Of a stretch of DNA of 19,780 bases, positions 1 to 6,833 are shown piece after piece. This DNA comes from a bacterium. GTDB lineage: Bacteria > Latescibacterota > UBA2968 > UBA8231. The position numbers and the translations under genes are program-made. The stretch is from positions 1 to 19,780 of the forward strand of contig JAQCJA010000027.1 of NCBI GenBank assembly GCA_027593305.1, written 5' to 3'. Every line of letters starts with the position of its first letter. Within the stretch, counting starts at the first letter, position 1. A model generated the notes under the pieces. The model saw nothing but the letters and a program-made list of their open reading frames with translations, was not told the origin of the DNA and ran no database searches.

Positions 1-80
1 CTCCAGATCCTTCCAAGTGGGGGCGGAGTCCAACTTAACACACTGTCCGAATTTCGGGGACCACCTCTCGTTGCGCTCTG
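1..80. mobile_element. Possible remnant of an IS3-type insertion-sequence end
   Basis: No gene is seen in the first 80 bases. Around 44-60 there is an imperfect palindrome, GTCCGAATTTCGGGGAC, followed by a CCACCTC run. Read on the minus strand, this resembles the terminal inverted repeats I remember for IS3-family elements, which often begin TGGWCCCCRAAWTYGGACA. No transposase sequence, second end or target duplication is visible inside the window, so this is a resemblance from memory only. It could equally be ordinary intergenic sequence upstream of the Nudix gene. Confidence 0.25.
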
Positions 81-107
81 GTGCGGAGTGGACATCGTCG
101 TCGGCTG

Positions 108-758
108 ATGGTGCCTGTGAACATGGCTGCCAGCGATCGTGTCACCGGTGTCTCCTGTCTGCTGATGAGTCAGGCGGGTCTGGTTCTCGAAGTCCAGAAG
201 CCGGGCAAGTGGATACGCCAGAAGAGCGGTCTGGTGCGGATCGGACTGGGTAGCATTGGCGGCACCATCGAGGCTGGAGAGACGCCGGTCGGAGCTCTGT
301 CTCGCGAAGGTCTGGAGGAGATCGGCTGCTCAATACATATCGCGAGTGCCTCTTGCACTCTCGAGATCGACCTTCAGGGAATGGCCCGCGAGTCTGACTG
401 GGCTGGCGAGCCACTTCCCGTCATGGTCTGGCAATCGAGTGATCCGCGTCGCGACACAGGGGCGAAGGTTGTGGTGTTTTTCGGTCATATCCTCGCTGTC
501 CCAAGACCCATCGACCTTCCCGCAGTGATCACGATGAGTTTTGAGGCCATGCTCCAGCTTGGGTCTGCGGGCCTCAGGATGGACGACCTGGTTGATGCCG
601 GCGCCCTGCTGAAGGAGCGGGAACCGATTCCACGAAAGGCCGAAGTCATGCCCGTCGGCACGATCGCCGTGCTGTGCAGTCTGCAAAAGTGTTATCCCCA
701 TCTGATGGCCAGGATCGCAGCTGAGGCGGCCGAGTTGCAGTCCATCGGCGCCGAGTGA
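108..758 (+). CDS. Nudix-box hydrolase
   Basis: Predicted 216-residue Nudix-family protein. Such enzymes hydrolyse nucleoside diphosphates linked to another moiety, using Mg2+ held by the Nudix box. A complete box is visible at about residues 52-74 (GTIEAGETPV...REGLEEIGC), fitting G-x5-E-x7-RE-U-x-EE-x-G-U except that Gly68 stands at the first hydrophobic position. The C-terminal half (residues 110-216) matches nothing I recognise, so the substrate cannot be named. The start is uncertain: in-frame GTG at 81, ATG at 108 and ATG at 123 are all possible and none has a convincing ribosome binding site. ATG 108 is chosen as a compromise. The gene stands alone, with 97 bases before the next one on the same strand. 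Confidence 0.75.
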   Translation: MVPVNMAASDRVTGVSCLLMSQAGLVLEVQKPGKWIRQKSGLVRIGLGSIGGTIEAGETPVGALSREGLEEIGCSIHIASASCTLEIDLQGMARESDWAGEPLPVMVWQSSDPRRDTGAKVVVFFGHILAVPRPIDLPAVITMSFEAMLQLGSAGLRMDDLVDAGALLKEREPIPRKAEVMPVGTIAVLCSLQKCYPHLMARIAAEAAELQSIGAE

Positions 759-855
759 TGTCGATGGGATTCGGCAAGGGACACGGTGAAACGTGATCCT
801 GATGCGTGCCATAGGAAGGTGGCTCGGGCCAACCGTGACGGTCAGAAACGGATAG

Positions 856-1389
856 ATGAAGACCATGGGAATTGTCCTGCAGACGGACAGGCTTGTGATT
901 CGGCGTCTGCTGCTGAGCGATCTCGACAGCCTCTTTGCTCTGTACCGAGATCCGGACATCTGTCGTCACATCCCTGATGCGCCCCGGACGATCGCCGAGG
1001 CTCGCGTAGAACTCGAGTGGCATATGAACGGCCATCCCCAGCACCCCGAGTTGGGGCTCTGGGCGACCATCGACAAGGACACGGGAAACTTTATCGGGCG
1101 CTGCGGCTTGCTCCCCTGGACCTTCGATGGTCAGGCGGAAGTGGAGGTCGCCTACGCACTGGCAAAGGGATACTGGGGACGGGGTCTGGCGACCGAAGCA
1201 GCCCAGGCCATCCGTGATCATGCCGTCGGCGCACTGGGCCTGGCACGCTTGATCTGTCTGATCGACCCGGACAATCAGGCGTCGATCCGCGTGGCAGAGA
1301 AGATCGGCATGGCCTTCGAGAGAGAAGGTCGAGACACGATAGGCCCATTCCACCTTTATTCTCAAGGCAGATCTGCCCAGCACCTATGA
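856..1389 (+). CDS. GNAT N-acetyltransferase, RimJ/RimL type
   Basis: A 177-residue cytoplasmic acetyltransferase of the GNAT fold that uses acetyl-CoA. The N-terminus has the RimJ-like opening (residues 9-17, QTDRLVIRR). The acetyl-CoA pyrophosphate-binding loop is at residues 105-115 (GYWGRGLATEA). The C-terminal signature N-x-x-S-x-R-V-x-E-K-I-G-M lies at residues 140-152. These are typical of enzymes that acetylate protein N-termini, amino acids or antibiotics; which of these applies here is not visible. ATG 865, three codons in, is an alternative start because the family usually begins close to the 'TxRLxxR' strand. It lies 13 bases upstream of the YCII gene and is probably co-transcribed with it. 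Confidence 0.85.
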   Translation: MKTMGIVLQTDRLVIRRLLLSDLDSLFALYRDPDICRHIPDAPRTIAEARVELEWHMNGHPQHPELGLWATIDKDTGNFIGRCGLLPWTFDGQAEVEVAYALAKGYWGRGLATEAAQAIRDHAVGALGLARLICLIDPDNQASIRVAEKIGMAFEREGRDTIGPFHLYSQGRSAQHL

Positions 1390-1391
1390 CC

Positions 1392-1396
1392 AGGAG
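1392..1396 (+). promoter_or_regulatory. Ribosome binding site fixing a TTG start
   Basis: AGGAG lies six bases upstream of TTG 1403. No ATG or GTG is available close by in that frame, so this site decides the TTG start of the YCII-domain gene. It overlaps the space directly after the stop codon of the acetyltransferase gene. Confidence 0.7.
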
Positions 1397-1402
1397 AGAG
1401 AG

Positions 1403-1690
1403 TTGAAGAAATTTCTGTTTCTGCACATCGGATTTGTGCAACCCACCCCGGAAATCATGTCGGCCTGGATGGCCTGGTTTGAGTCGATCGCTGACAAGCA
1501 GGTCGACCAGGGCGGGTTCATGGACGGCCGGGAAATATCAAAGAGTGGTACCCGGAACCTGCCATGGGACATGGAGTCCATCACGGGATACAACATTATT
1601 GAGGCGGAGAGTCTCGCAGCGGCGGAGAAGCTGGCGGAGAGCAATCCATTCATCGCGAGCATTCGGATCTACGAAGTGAGATCGATGTAA
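1403..1690 (+). CDS. YCII-domain protein
   Basis: Small 95-residue protein with the layout of the YCII/DGPF family, a dimeric alpha-beta barrel: an opening beta strand (MKKFLFLHIGF), a helix (AWMAWFESIADKQVDQGG), a strand-turn section, then 'GYNIIEAESLAAAEKLAESNPF' split across residues 62-83 and a closing strand (IRIYEV). Family members are mostly of unknown function; some are associated with sigma factors or act as small-molecule-binding enzymes. No sigma-factor gene is adjacent here. The TTG start is supported by an upstream AGGAG. It probably forms a two-gene unit with the acetyltransferase 13 bases upstream. Confidence 0.8.
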   Translation: MKKFLFLHIGFVQPTPEIMSAWMAWFESIADKQVDQGGFMDGREISKSGTRNLPWDMESITGYNIIEAESLAAAEKLAESNPFIASIRIYEVRSM

Positions 1691-1791
1691 CAACGACCGA
1701 TGTCTCGATTGCGATCGCTGGATGCTCGACGTAGAACACTCGCCGCACTCACGGCAGCGCGGATCGCTGTCTGAACCCAATCGGCCGGCCA

Positions 1792-3046
1792 TCAACGCGT
1801 CTTCCGCCTCGAACGCTGTTCCCACCAGAGGTGGATCGCGTCATAGCCGAAGCGTTCGCGCACCGCGTCGATCGCCCTCGAGATGCCGGGGCGGGAATGT
1901 TCGTCGAAGGGCAACTCCAGTTGGCGGCCTGGTTCCTCGAGGCCTGAAAGGCCAACGCCGAGCAGGCGAACCTCTCGTCTCCCGTCGTAATTCTCCTGGA
2001 ACAGCTGCTGCACACAGGCAAGTACTCGGATTTCGGCGTTCGTCGCCCGCACGGTGCGCGCCCGGGTCAGGGTCTCAAAGTCGGCGTAGCGCAGCTTCAG
2101 GGTGATCGTACGCGCGCAGACGTCACGCCGGCGGGCACGCCAGCACACGCGCTCGCACAGGGAACGCAGACGGTCGGCGATGGCCTGCAGGTCGCCGAGG
2201 TCATGTCCGAAGGTGCTCTCGTTGGAGATGCTGCCAACGGTCAGACCCTCCGGGTCGTGCTCACGGAAGGCGGGTCGATCGTGCCCGAGTTGATTGTCGC
2301 TCGCACCTGACACCACCCGGGCCACCATCATGGCCAGGCCCCCGTCGCGTGATTTCTCCGGCACCGCCAGCAATTGGCCGAGGGTGTGGATACCGGCGCA
2401 GCGGAGGCGCTCGTCGGCCACCGGTCCGATGCCGGGCCACCGGCGGCAGGGGAGAGGATCAACGAAGGCTCGTTCCTCGCCGGCACGCACCATATGCACG
2501 CCAGCCGGCTTGGCTACGTTCGAGGCCATCTTGGCGATCGGCTTCGATGTGCCGATGCCGGCACTGGCCGGCAGGCCGACCTCGTGCTGAATGGCCTGAC
2601 AGACAAGGCGCACAACACGCTCGATGGTGGCGTCATCGTCGGGGTCATCGCGCTTGCGGTACAGTCCCTCGCACTGCTGGAAGTCGAGGAAGTACTCGTC
2701 GATACTTGCTGTCTGCACGATCGGCACTTGCTGTCTGCACGATCGGCGTGTAACGCGAAAGGATCTCCTTGACCGGTCCTGCGTACTTGCTGTACTGGCC
2801 GTGACGTCCGGGCAGATAGACCGTATGTGGCGCCAACCGGTACGCCTCGCCGATGGGCATTCCGGAACGGACCCATAGAGCGCGTACTTCGTAGCTGGCA
2901 GCGGTGACCACGCCGCGGCTCCCGGGAAGAGCGCCGACCACCACCTGTTTGCCCACCAGGTCGGGCCGGAACAGGCGCTCCACGGAGACGAAGAACGTGT
3001 CCAGATCGAGGCAGCAGATTCGGGCTTTTGGTGCGACGGATCCCAC
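1792..3046 (-). pseudogene. dinB: DNA polymerase IV (Y family), frameshifted by a 22-bp duplication
   Basis: Y-family translesion polymerase. The N-terminal part reads in one frame from GTG 3046 (MGSVAPKARICCLDLDTFF, metal ligand Asp14). The rest reads in the next frame from about 2725 (IDEYFLDFQQCEGLY...). The break is an exact 22-bp tandem duplication at 2704-2747; 22 is not a multiple of three. Removing one copy gives a continuous protein of about 410 residues with ...PIVQTASIDEYFLDF, which restores the catalytic SIDE motif (Asp109, Glu110). The thumb and little-finger regions are otherwise complete, and the C-terminus carries QLELPF, a likely beta-clamp-binding peptide. As written the gene would give a truncated, inactive product of 133 residues. 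No LexA box was recognised upstream. It is either a recent pseudogene, a reversible slippage switch, or an assembly artefact. Confidence 0.85.
2704..2747. repeat. Exact 22-bp tandem direct repeat inside dinB
   Basis: Two identical 22-base copies lie at 2704-2725 and 2726-2747, each starting ACTTGCTGTC and ending GATCGGC. The unit encodes part of PIVQTAS on the minus strand. Copying it shifts the frame by one base just before the codons for IDE of the SIDE motif. Confidence 0.97.
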
Positions 3047-3337
3047 GTGGGAAATCCCGGCGTCGAGACATGGTTCAGCATGACGCCATTATGCAGAACC
3101 GGTGCAACCCATGCAAGCGTGGATCTGAGCGGCAGACCGAGTGGGAACACAGGCTGTGCACGCCCGCATCAGGTGGGTGTCACAGAGGTTGCGGCTGCGC
3201 ACCGAGCCGTATTCGCTTGGGATCCGGTTCGGCGGTAATGCAAGCTGCGGAGCCTGTCTCTTTGCGATGAAGGAGTCAGTTGCCTGCGCTCAGAACCGTC
3301 AACAAAAACCTCGATTGTTACACGTGAGACGACACCC
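3047..3337. other. Intergenic region between divergent genes
   Basis: This 291-base stretch separates the starts of dinB (minus) and the PL22-like gene (plus), so promoters for both should lie here. I see no convincing -35/-10 pair, LexA box, hairpin or RNA gene. Short open frames crossing it have biased, Arg/Cys-rich translations and look non-coding. Confidence 0.5.
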
Positions 3338-4540
3338 ATGACCATCGGTCAAGCGTACGCAGCGGAGATCCGCGAAACTGTTGTGGGCGGCCGCCGCCTG
3401 CGGCAACTCACGGCAGCGCGAGCCCACAGTTATCCGCTGTATTACTTCATACCCAGCGTCAGCGCCGACGGTCGCTGGATGGTGTTCCACAGTGAACGCA
3501 CCGGCGCCGTACAGTTGTTCCGCATGGACCTCGACAGCGGCGAGATGGTGCAACTCAGCGACGGCAACCGTTTCGACAGTGGCTGGGCGATCTGGTGCGA
3601 GTACCATCTGACGGGTATCGACAACCACCTGAGTGCGCTCAATGTCGTGCGCAAGGAGGCCTGGTACTTTGTCGGTGACAGACTGCATTGTACGCACGTG
3701 GAAAGTCTGCAGCAGCATCAGGTGCTGCAGCAACCAGGTCGCGTGACGATCTCACAGAACGCCTTCTCGCCGGACGGCCGCTGGTTCGCATTCATCCACG
3801 CAGACGCTGCGCTCTTCCGCCAGCGCCTGCAGGAACGCGAGGCACGACAGAATATGGGGCAGTTTTCCTGGGGACGTGACCACAACGAGTGGCGCAACAG
3901 CATTGACTGCACGGTCACCCTCGTTGACACCGGCAGTGGCGCGGCGCGTGATGTGATACATCTCGACTACCACGTGCATCACGTGCTGTTCGTCGACAAC
4001 GATACCCTGTTGTTCAACCATGTGCGTGATGACAGCGGCATGTGGAGCCTGGCACTCGATGGTACACAGATGCGCCATCTGCGCCCCCGTGACAGCAACG
4101 GCGTCACCTGCCATCAGGCGATCACGTCGCAAGGCATCTACTACGAAGCCAACGAGTACGTCGAGGGATCACGCATCGTGCAGATTGGCCGCCTCGATCC
4201 GGCGACGGGCGTGCACAACGAAGTGCGCCTGCCCGACGTCGGCTACGTGCATACGGGCTTTGATCCTGCCGGCCGTTTCCTGTGTTACGAAGACATGCAG
4301 GTCGATCGCCATCGTCTGTTGACGGTACGATACCCGCAGGATCCATCACGTTTTGCCGTGGAAGAACTGCGGCGCCTGACACCGATCGAACATGGCCAGC
4401 GCTTTCACGCGCATCCTTTCCTGGCTGCCGGCGACCGCCGCTGGTTGTATCACACCGACGTCATCGATGGCTTTGCGCAGATCTGTGCTCTCGACGTTGC
4501 CGATCTCGTCGATCTCGACGCCTATTGGGATGCAACCTAG
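3338..4540 (+). CDS. PL22-like beta-propeller lyase (oligogalacturonate lyase family)
   Basis: A 400-residue protein resembling oligogalacturonate lyase (PL22), a cytoplasmic seven-bladed beta-propeller that cleaves short uronic-acid oligosaccharides by Mn2+-assisted beta-elimination. Propeller repeats of the TolB type are seen at residues 40-62 (SVSADGRWMVFHSERTG) and 142-152 (AFSPDGRWFAF). The metal-site residues known from the family appear to be kept: His305 (VGYVHTGFDP), and Gln354, His357 and His359 in QRFHAHP, matching the family's Q-x-x-H-x-H-P. A region like the family's 'H-x-x-F...FNH' blade is at residues 211-228. There is no signal peptide, consistent with a cytoplasmic enzyme. 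It converges with the PhyH gene, leaving only 17 bases between the stop codons. The substrate may be another uronide; overall divergence from pectin enzymes looks large. Confidence 0.72.
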   Translation: MTIGQAYAAEIRETVVGGRRLRQLTAARAHSYPLYYFIPSVSADGRWMVFHSERTGAVQLFRMDLDSGEMVQLSDGNRFDSGWAIWCEYHLTGIDNHLSALNVVRKEAWYFVGDRLHCTHVESLQQHQVLQQPGRVTISQNAFSPDGRWFAFIHADAALFRQRLQEREARQNMGQFSWGRDHNEWRNSIDCTVTLVDTGSGAARDVIHLDYHVHHVLFVDNDTLLFNHVRDDSGMWSLALDGTQMRHLRPRDSNGVTCHQAITSQGIYYEANEYVEGSRIVQIGRLDPATGVHNEVRLPDVGYVHTGFDPAGRFLCYEDMQVDRHRLLTVRYPQDPSRFAVEELRRLTPIEHGQRFHAHPFLAAGDRRWLYHTDVIDGFAQICALDVADLVDLDAYWDAT

Positions 4541-4557
4541 AGAATCCTCCCCCGGAG

Positions 4558-5334
4558 CTATTCGTTGTCGAGCAGCAGGTGTCGTCGGTCCGGGCGGAAG
4601 GACGCATGCAGTTTTTCCCGCCAGGCGGTACGCACGGCGCGTCGATCGTGGTTGCCACTCGTCTGCTTCATCATGCCAAGGGGGCTGAAGTTGACGAACA
4701 TGATCTTGCGGGCCTGAGTATCAACGTTGGTGCTGCCACAGTGTACGAGGGCGGTGTTGAAGGCCACCGCCTGACCGCGCCGGGCGACGACGGGCGTGAG
4801 TTCGCTGAAGGGCAGTCCTGCCGGCAGGTCCTCAAATTTTGTCGGCTGCGCCTTCACCGGTTCCTGGCTGCTGTCGCGCAACCAATCAGCGATGACACGA
4901 TGGCTGCCGGGGCGGACGAAGGTATTGCCTCGGCCCGCAGGCAGATCATCCACCATCACCATCATCATTGCCAGCATCCGTCTCGGTGTGGCCTGCATCT
5001 CCTCGTGGCAGAACATGATGTCCACATGTTCACTCTCGCGGCACCATTCGGTCGTGTCCTGCGGGCGTTTGAAGAGCAGGGCCGATGAATTCAACACCAC
5101 CTCTGGTGCACGCAGCATGATTTTTGCCGCCTCTTCCAGATGGGGGTGCTGCAGCACGTGGGTCAGCCCCGGCTCGTCAAAGTATTCCGTGATGCCATTC
5201 GTCTTCTCACCGACGCTGTAGCAATGATCGAAGGCGGCACTGGCGGCCTGCATCTCTTCCGTGGAGAAGACATCGTCGATCAGCGTCAGGCCGTCGTCGA
5301 CGAATTGCCCGACATGTGTCTGCGTGATGTTCAT
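4558..5334 (-). CDS. Phytanoyl-CoA dioxygenase (PhyH) family oxygenase 1
   Basis: A 258-residue Fe(II)/2-oxoglutarate-dependent oxygenase of the PhyH family. The iron-binding facial triad is visible as His103-x-Asp105 (EHVDIMF) and His198 (ALVHCGSTN). Arg209, 11 residues downstream (ARKIMFVNF), is the likely 2-oxoglutarate anchor. RPGSHR at residues 141-146 is a common PhyH signature. Enzymes of this group hydroxylate diverse small molecules; the substrate is unknown here. The gene starts nine bases after the sulfatase stop codon on the same strand, so the two are almost certainly one transcript. That suggests the substrate may be linked to a desulfated sugar or sulfate ester, but this is only context. 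Length is close to the family norm. Confidence 0.85.
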   Translation of the reverse strand: MNITQTHVGQFVDDGLTLIDDVFSTEEMQAASAAFDHCYSVGEKTNGITEYFDEPGLTHVLQHPHLEEAAKIMLRAPEVVLNSSALLFKRPQDTTEWCRESEHVDIMFCHEEMQATPRRMLAMMMVMVDDLPAGRGNTFVRPGSHRVIADWLRDSSQEPVKAQPTKFEDLPAGLPFSELTPVVARRGQAVAFNTALVHCGSTNVDTQARKIMFVNFSPLGMMKQTSGNHDRRAVRTAWREKLHASFRPDRRHLLLDNE

Positions 5335-5343
5335 GGGACCGTC

Positions 5344-6675
5344 CTATTCTCCCGTGATCAGTGGTTGCTGTCCGGGTGAGAACGCATCCGGATCGGTTAC
5401 CTGCACGCCACGTGGCAACGGCACTGGTCCACGCAACAGAGGGTCGTGTGTGTCCTGCATCCAGCCGTCGAGGGACTGGCGAAGCTGTTGTTGCACCTCG
5501 GTCACCTCCGGTCGCCCCAGCAGATTGTTCTGCTGATCCGGGTCGAAGTAGTGATCGTAGAGCATCTCCTGCTGACGGGGTTGCTGCTGCCAGCCGTGGT
5601 CGAGCAGGTCGCGCTTGGCTGGCGTGTCATCCGTATTGGGCAACACCAGCTGCGGACGGTCATCGAAGCGACGGATGTAGATGTGCCGCGCAGAACGCAC
5701 TGCACGCATGGGCTCATAAGCGGCATGATAGGTCTGTTCGAAGAACAGCTGCTCGTGCAGATGTTCGACCTTGCCGTCCACCAATGGCAGCAGCGACGTG
5801 CCCTGCAACCAGAGCATCTGCTCAAGGCCCACCAAAGCGCAGATGGTGGGCAGCAGATCCATGAGGGAGACCATGGCGTCAAAGGTGTGACCGCCGGTGA
5901 AGTGTTGCGGACCGGCAATGATGAGGAAGGCGGCGTTGCCGTGTTCGCCGACGTTGCCGATGTGCAGGGGCCACTGCAGGCCGTGATCGGTGAAGGCGAA
6001 GACGTAGGTATCTGCGTCGCGGCCCGTCTCAGACAGTGTGTTGAGGATGGCACCGAAGGCGGCGTCCATTTCGCGGGCGCTGCGCTTGAGGCCGGCCGTC
6101 ATCTGTCGCAGAGCAGGTGTGTCGCTGAACGGGCGCGGCGGCGAGCAATAATTCGGGTTCTCCGCAGCATACAGCTCAGGCTGTGGCTCCGGGTACGGTG
6201 TGTGCGTCTGCTGGGTGCCGACGTTGAGCAGGAAGGGCTGATCGTGTCGGCCACGCAGGTAGTCACACACGGCAGGGGCCACATCGGCGGCCCTGGCGCT
6301 GCCGTCGCGCGTTAGCACGACATCGTACATGCCGCCAACCCCGGTGCCTGGTTCATGGGCGTGAACATGTTCGATGCCGCACTGGGCGGTTTCGTATCCG
6401 TGTCCCCGCAGAACGTGGGCGATGTGCCGCTGCGGATGGGACAGACCGAACCCGCGGTGCGCCAGACCGAGCATGCCGGCACAGTGGGGGTACTGGCCCG
6501 TGAGGAAGGCAGCGCGGCTGGGTGAGCAGGAGGGCGCGGCGGAGAAGGCCCGACGGAACAGGGCTCCGGACCGGGCCATGCGCAGCAGATGCGGCGTCGG
6601 TACCGCATGCCCGTAGGGCTCGATGAAGCGCCCCGTGTTGTGTGCGTGCAGCAGAATGATGTTGGGTTTTGTCAT
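5344..6675 (-). CDS. Sulfatase, formylglycine (Cys) type
   Basis: A 443-residue type I sulfatase. The modification motif C-x-P-S-R is at residues 50-54 (SCSPSRAAFLTG), where Cys50 would be converted to formylglycine. The sequence around it (MLGLAHRGF, EQTYHAAYEP, VLPNTDD) matches a subfamily I remember as beginning 'HSHDTGR(Y/F)IQPYG'. Here that stretch reads LLHAHNTGRFIEPYG, so the usual metal-binding Asp is Asn13. FTDHG (residues 228-232) provides the second metal pair, Asp230-His231. The following stretch lacks the lysine normally found about eight residues later and has His238. There is no signal peptide, which suggests a cytoplasmic enzyme acting on small sulfated sugars. It is the first gene of a two-gene operon with PhyH oxygenase 1 and is divergent from rapA. 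Confidence 0.88.
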   Translation of the reverse strand: MTKPNIILLHAHNTGRFIEPYGHAVPTPHLLRMARSGALFRRAFSAAPSCSPSRAAFLTGQYPHCAGMLGLAHRGFGLSHPQRHIAHVLRGHGYETAQCGIEHVHAHEPGTGVGGMYDVVLTRDGSARAADVAPAVCDYLRGRHDQPFLLNVGTQQTHTPYPEPQPELYAAENPNYCSPPRPFSDTPALRQMTAGLKRSAREMDAAFGAILNTLSETGRDADTYVFAFTDHGLQWPLHIGNVGEHGNAAFLIIAGPQHFTGGHTFDAMVSLMDLLPTICALVGLEQMLWLQGTSLLPLVDGKVEHLHEQLFFEQTYHAAYEPMRAVRSARHIYIRRFDDRPQLVLPNTDDTPAKRDLLDHGWQQQPRQQEMLYDHYFDPDQQNNLLGRPEVTEVQQQLRQSLDGWMQDTHDPLLRGPVPLPRGVQVTDPDAFSPGQQPLITGE

Positions 6676-6821
6676 GCGGCAAAGGTATCGTCAGCCTCGG
6701 GGTGCCGCGAGCCGTGGCGCAGTCCCAGGTCCCGTATGTCGTCTCGACCTTCACGACCCCCCGGGATGGCCGTACATTTGGCTCCGCAGAAGACCTAAGA
6801 ATGCGACGCCGCCGTCCCGTT

Positions 6822-6828
6822 GAAAGAG
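6822..6828 (+). promoter_or_regulatory. Ribosome binding site deciding the rapA start
   Basis: GAAAGAG lies five bases before ATG 6834. This supports starting rapA at 6834 rather than at an upstream ATG (6669), which would add 55 residues without similarity to RapA and would overlap the divergent sulfatase start. Confidence 0.6.
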
Positions 6829-6833
6829 TGTCC

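Noticed and set aside
2645..3150. Programmed ribosomal frameshifting in dinB
   Set aside because: The frame change coincides exactly with a tandem duplication and there is no slippery heptamer; a mutation is the simpler explanation.
3028..3270. Small Cys-rich plus-strand open frame upstream of the PL22-like gene
   Set aside because: It overlaps the start of dinB, has no good ribosome binding site and has a composition typical of random GC-rich frames.
4955..4975. CATCAC-rich stretch resembling a histidine tag
   Set aside because: On the coding (minus) strand it reads Met-Met-Met-Val-Met-Val inside the PhyH core; the histidine run is only in a shadow frame.
5446..6315. Plus-strand open frame of 289 codons opposite the sulfatase
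   Set aside because: It mirrors the sulfatase codons on the other strand, and the sulfatase motifs are unmistakable.
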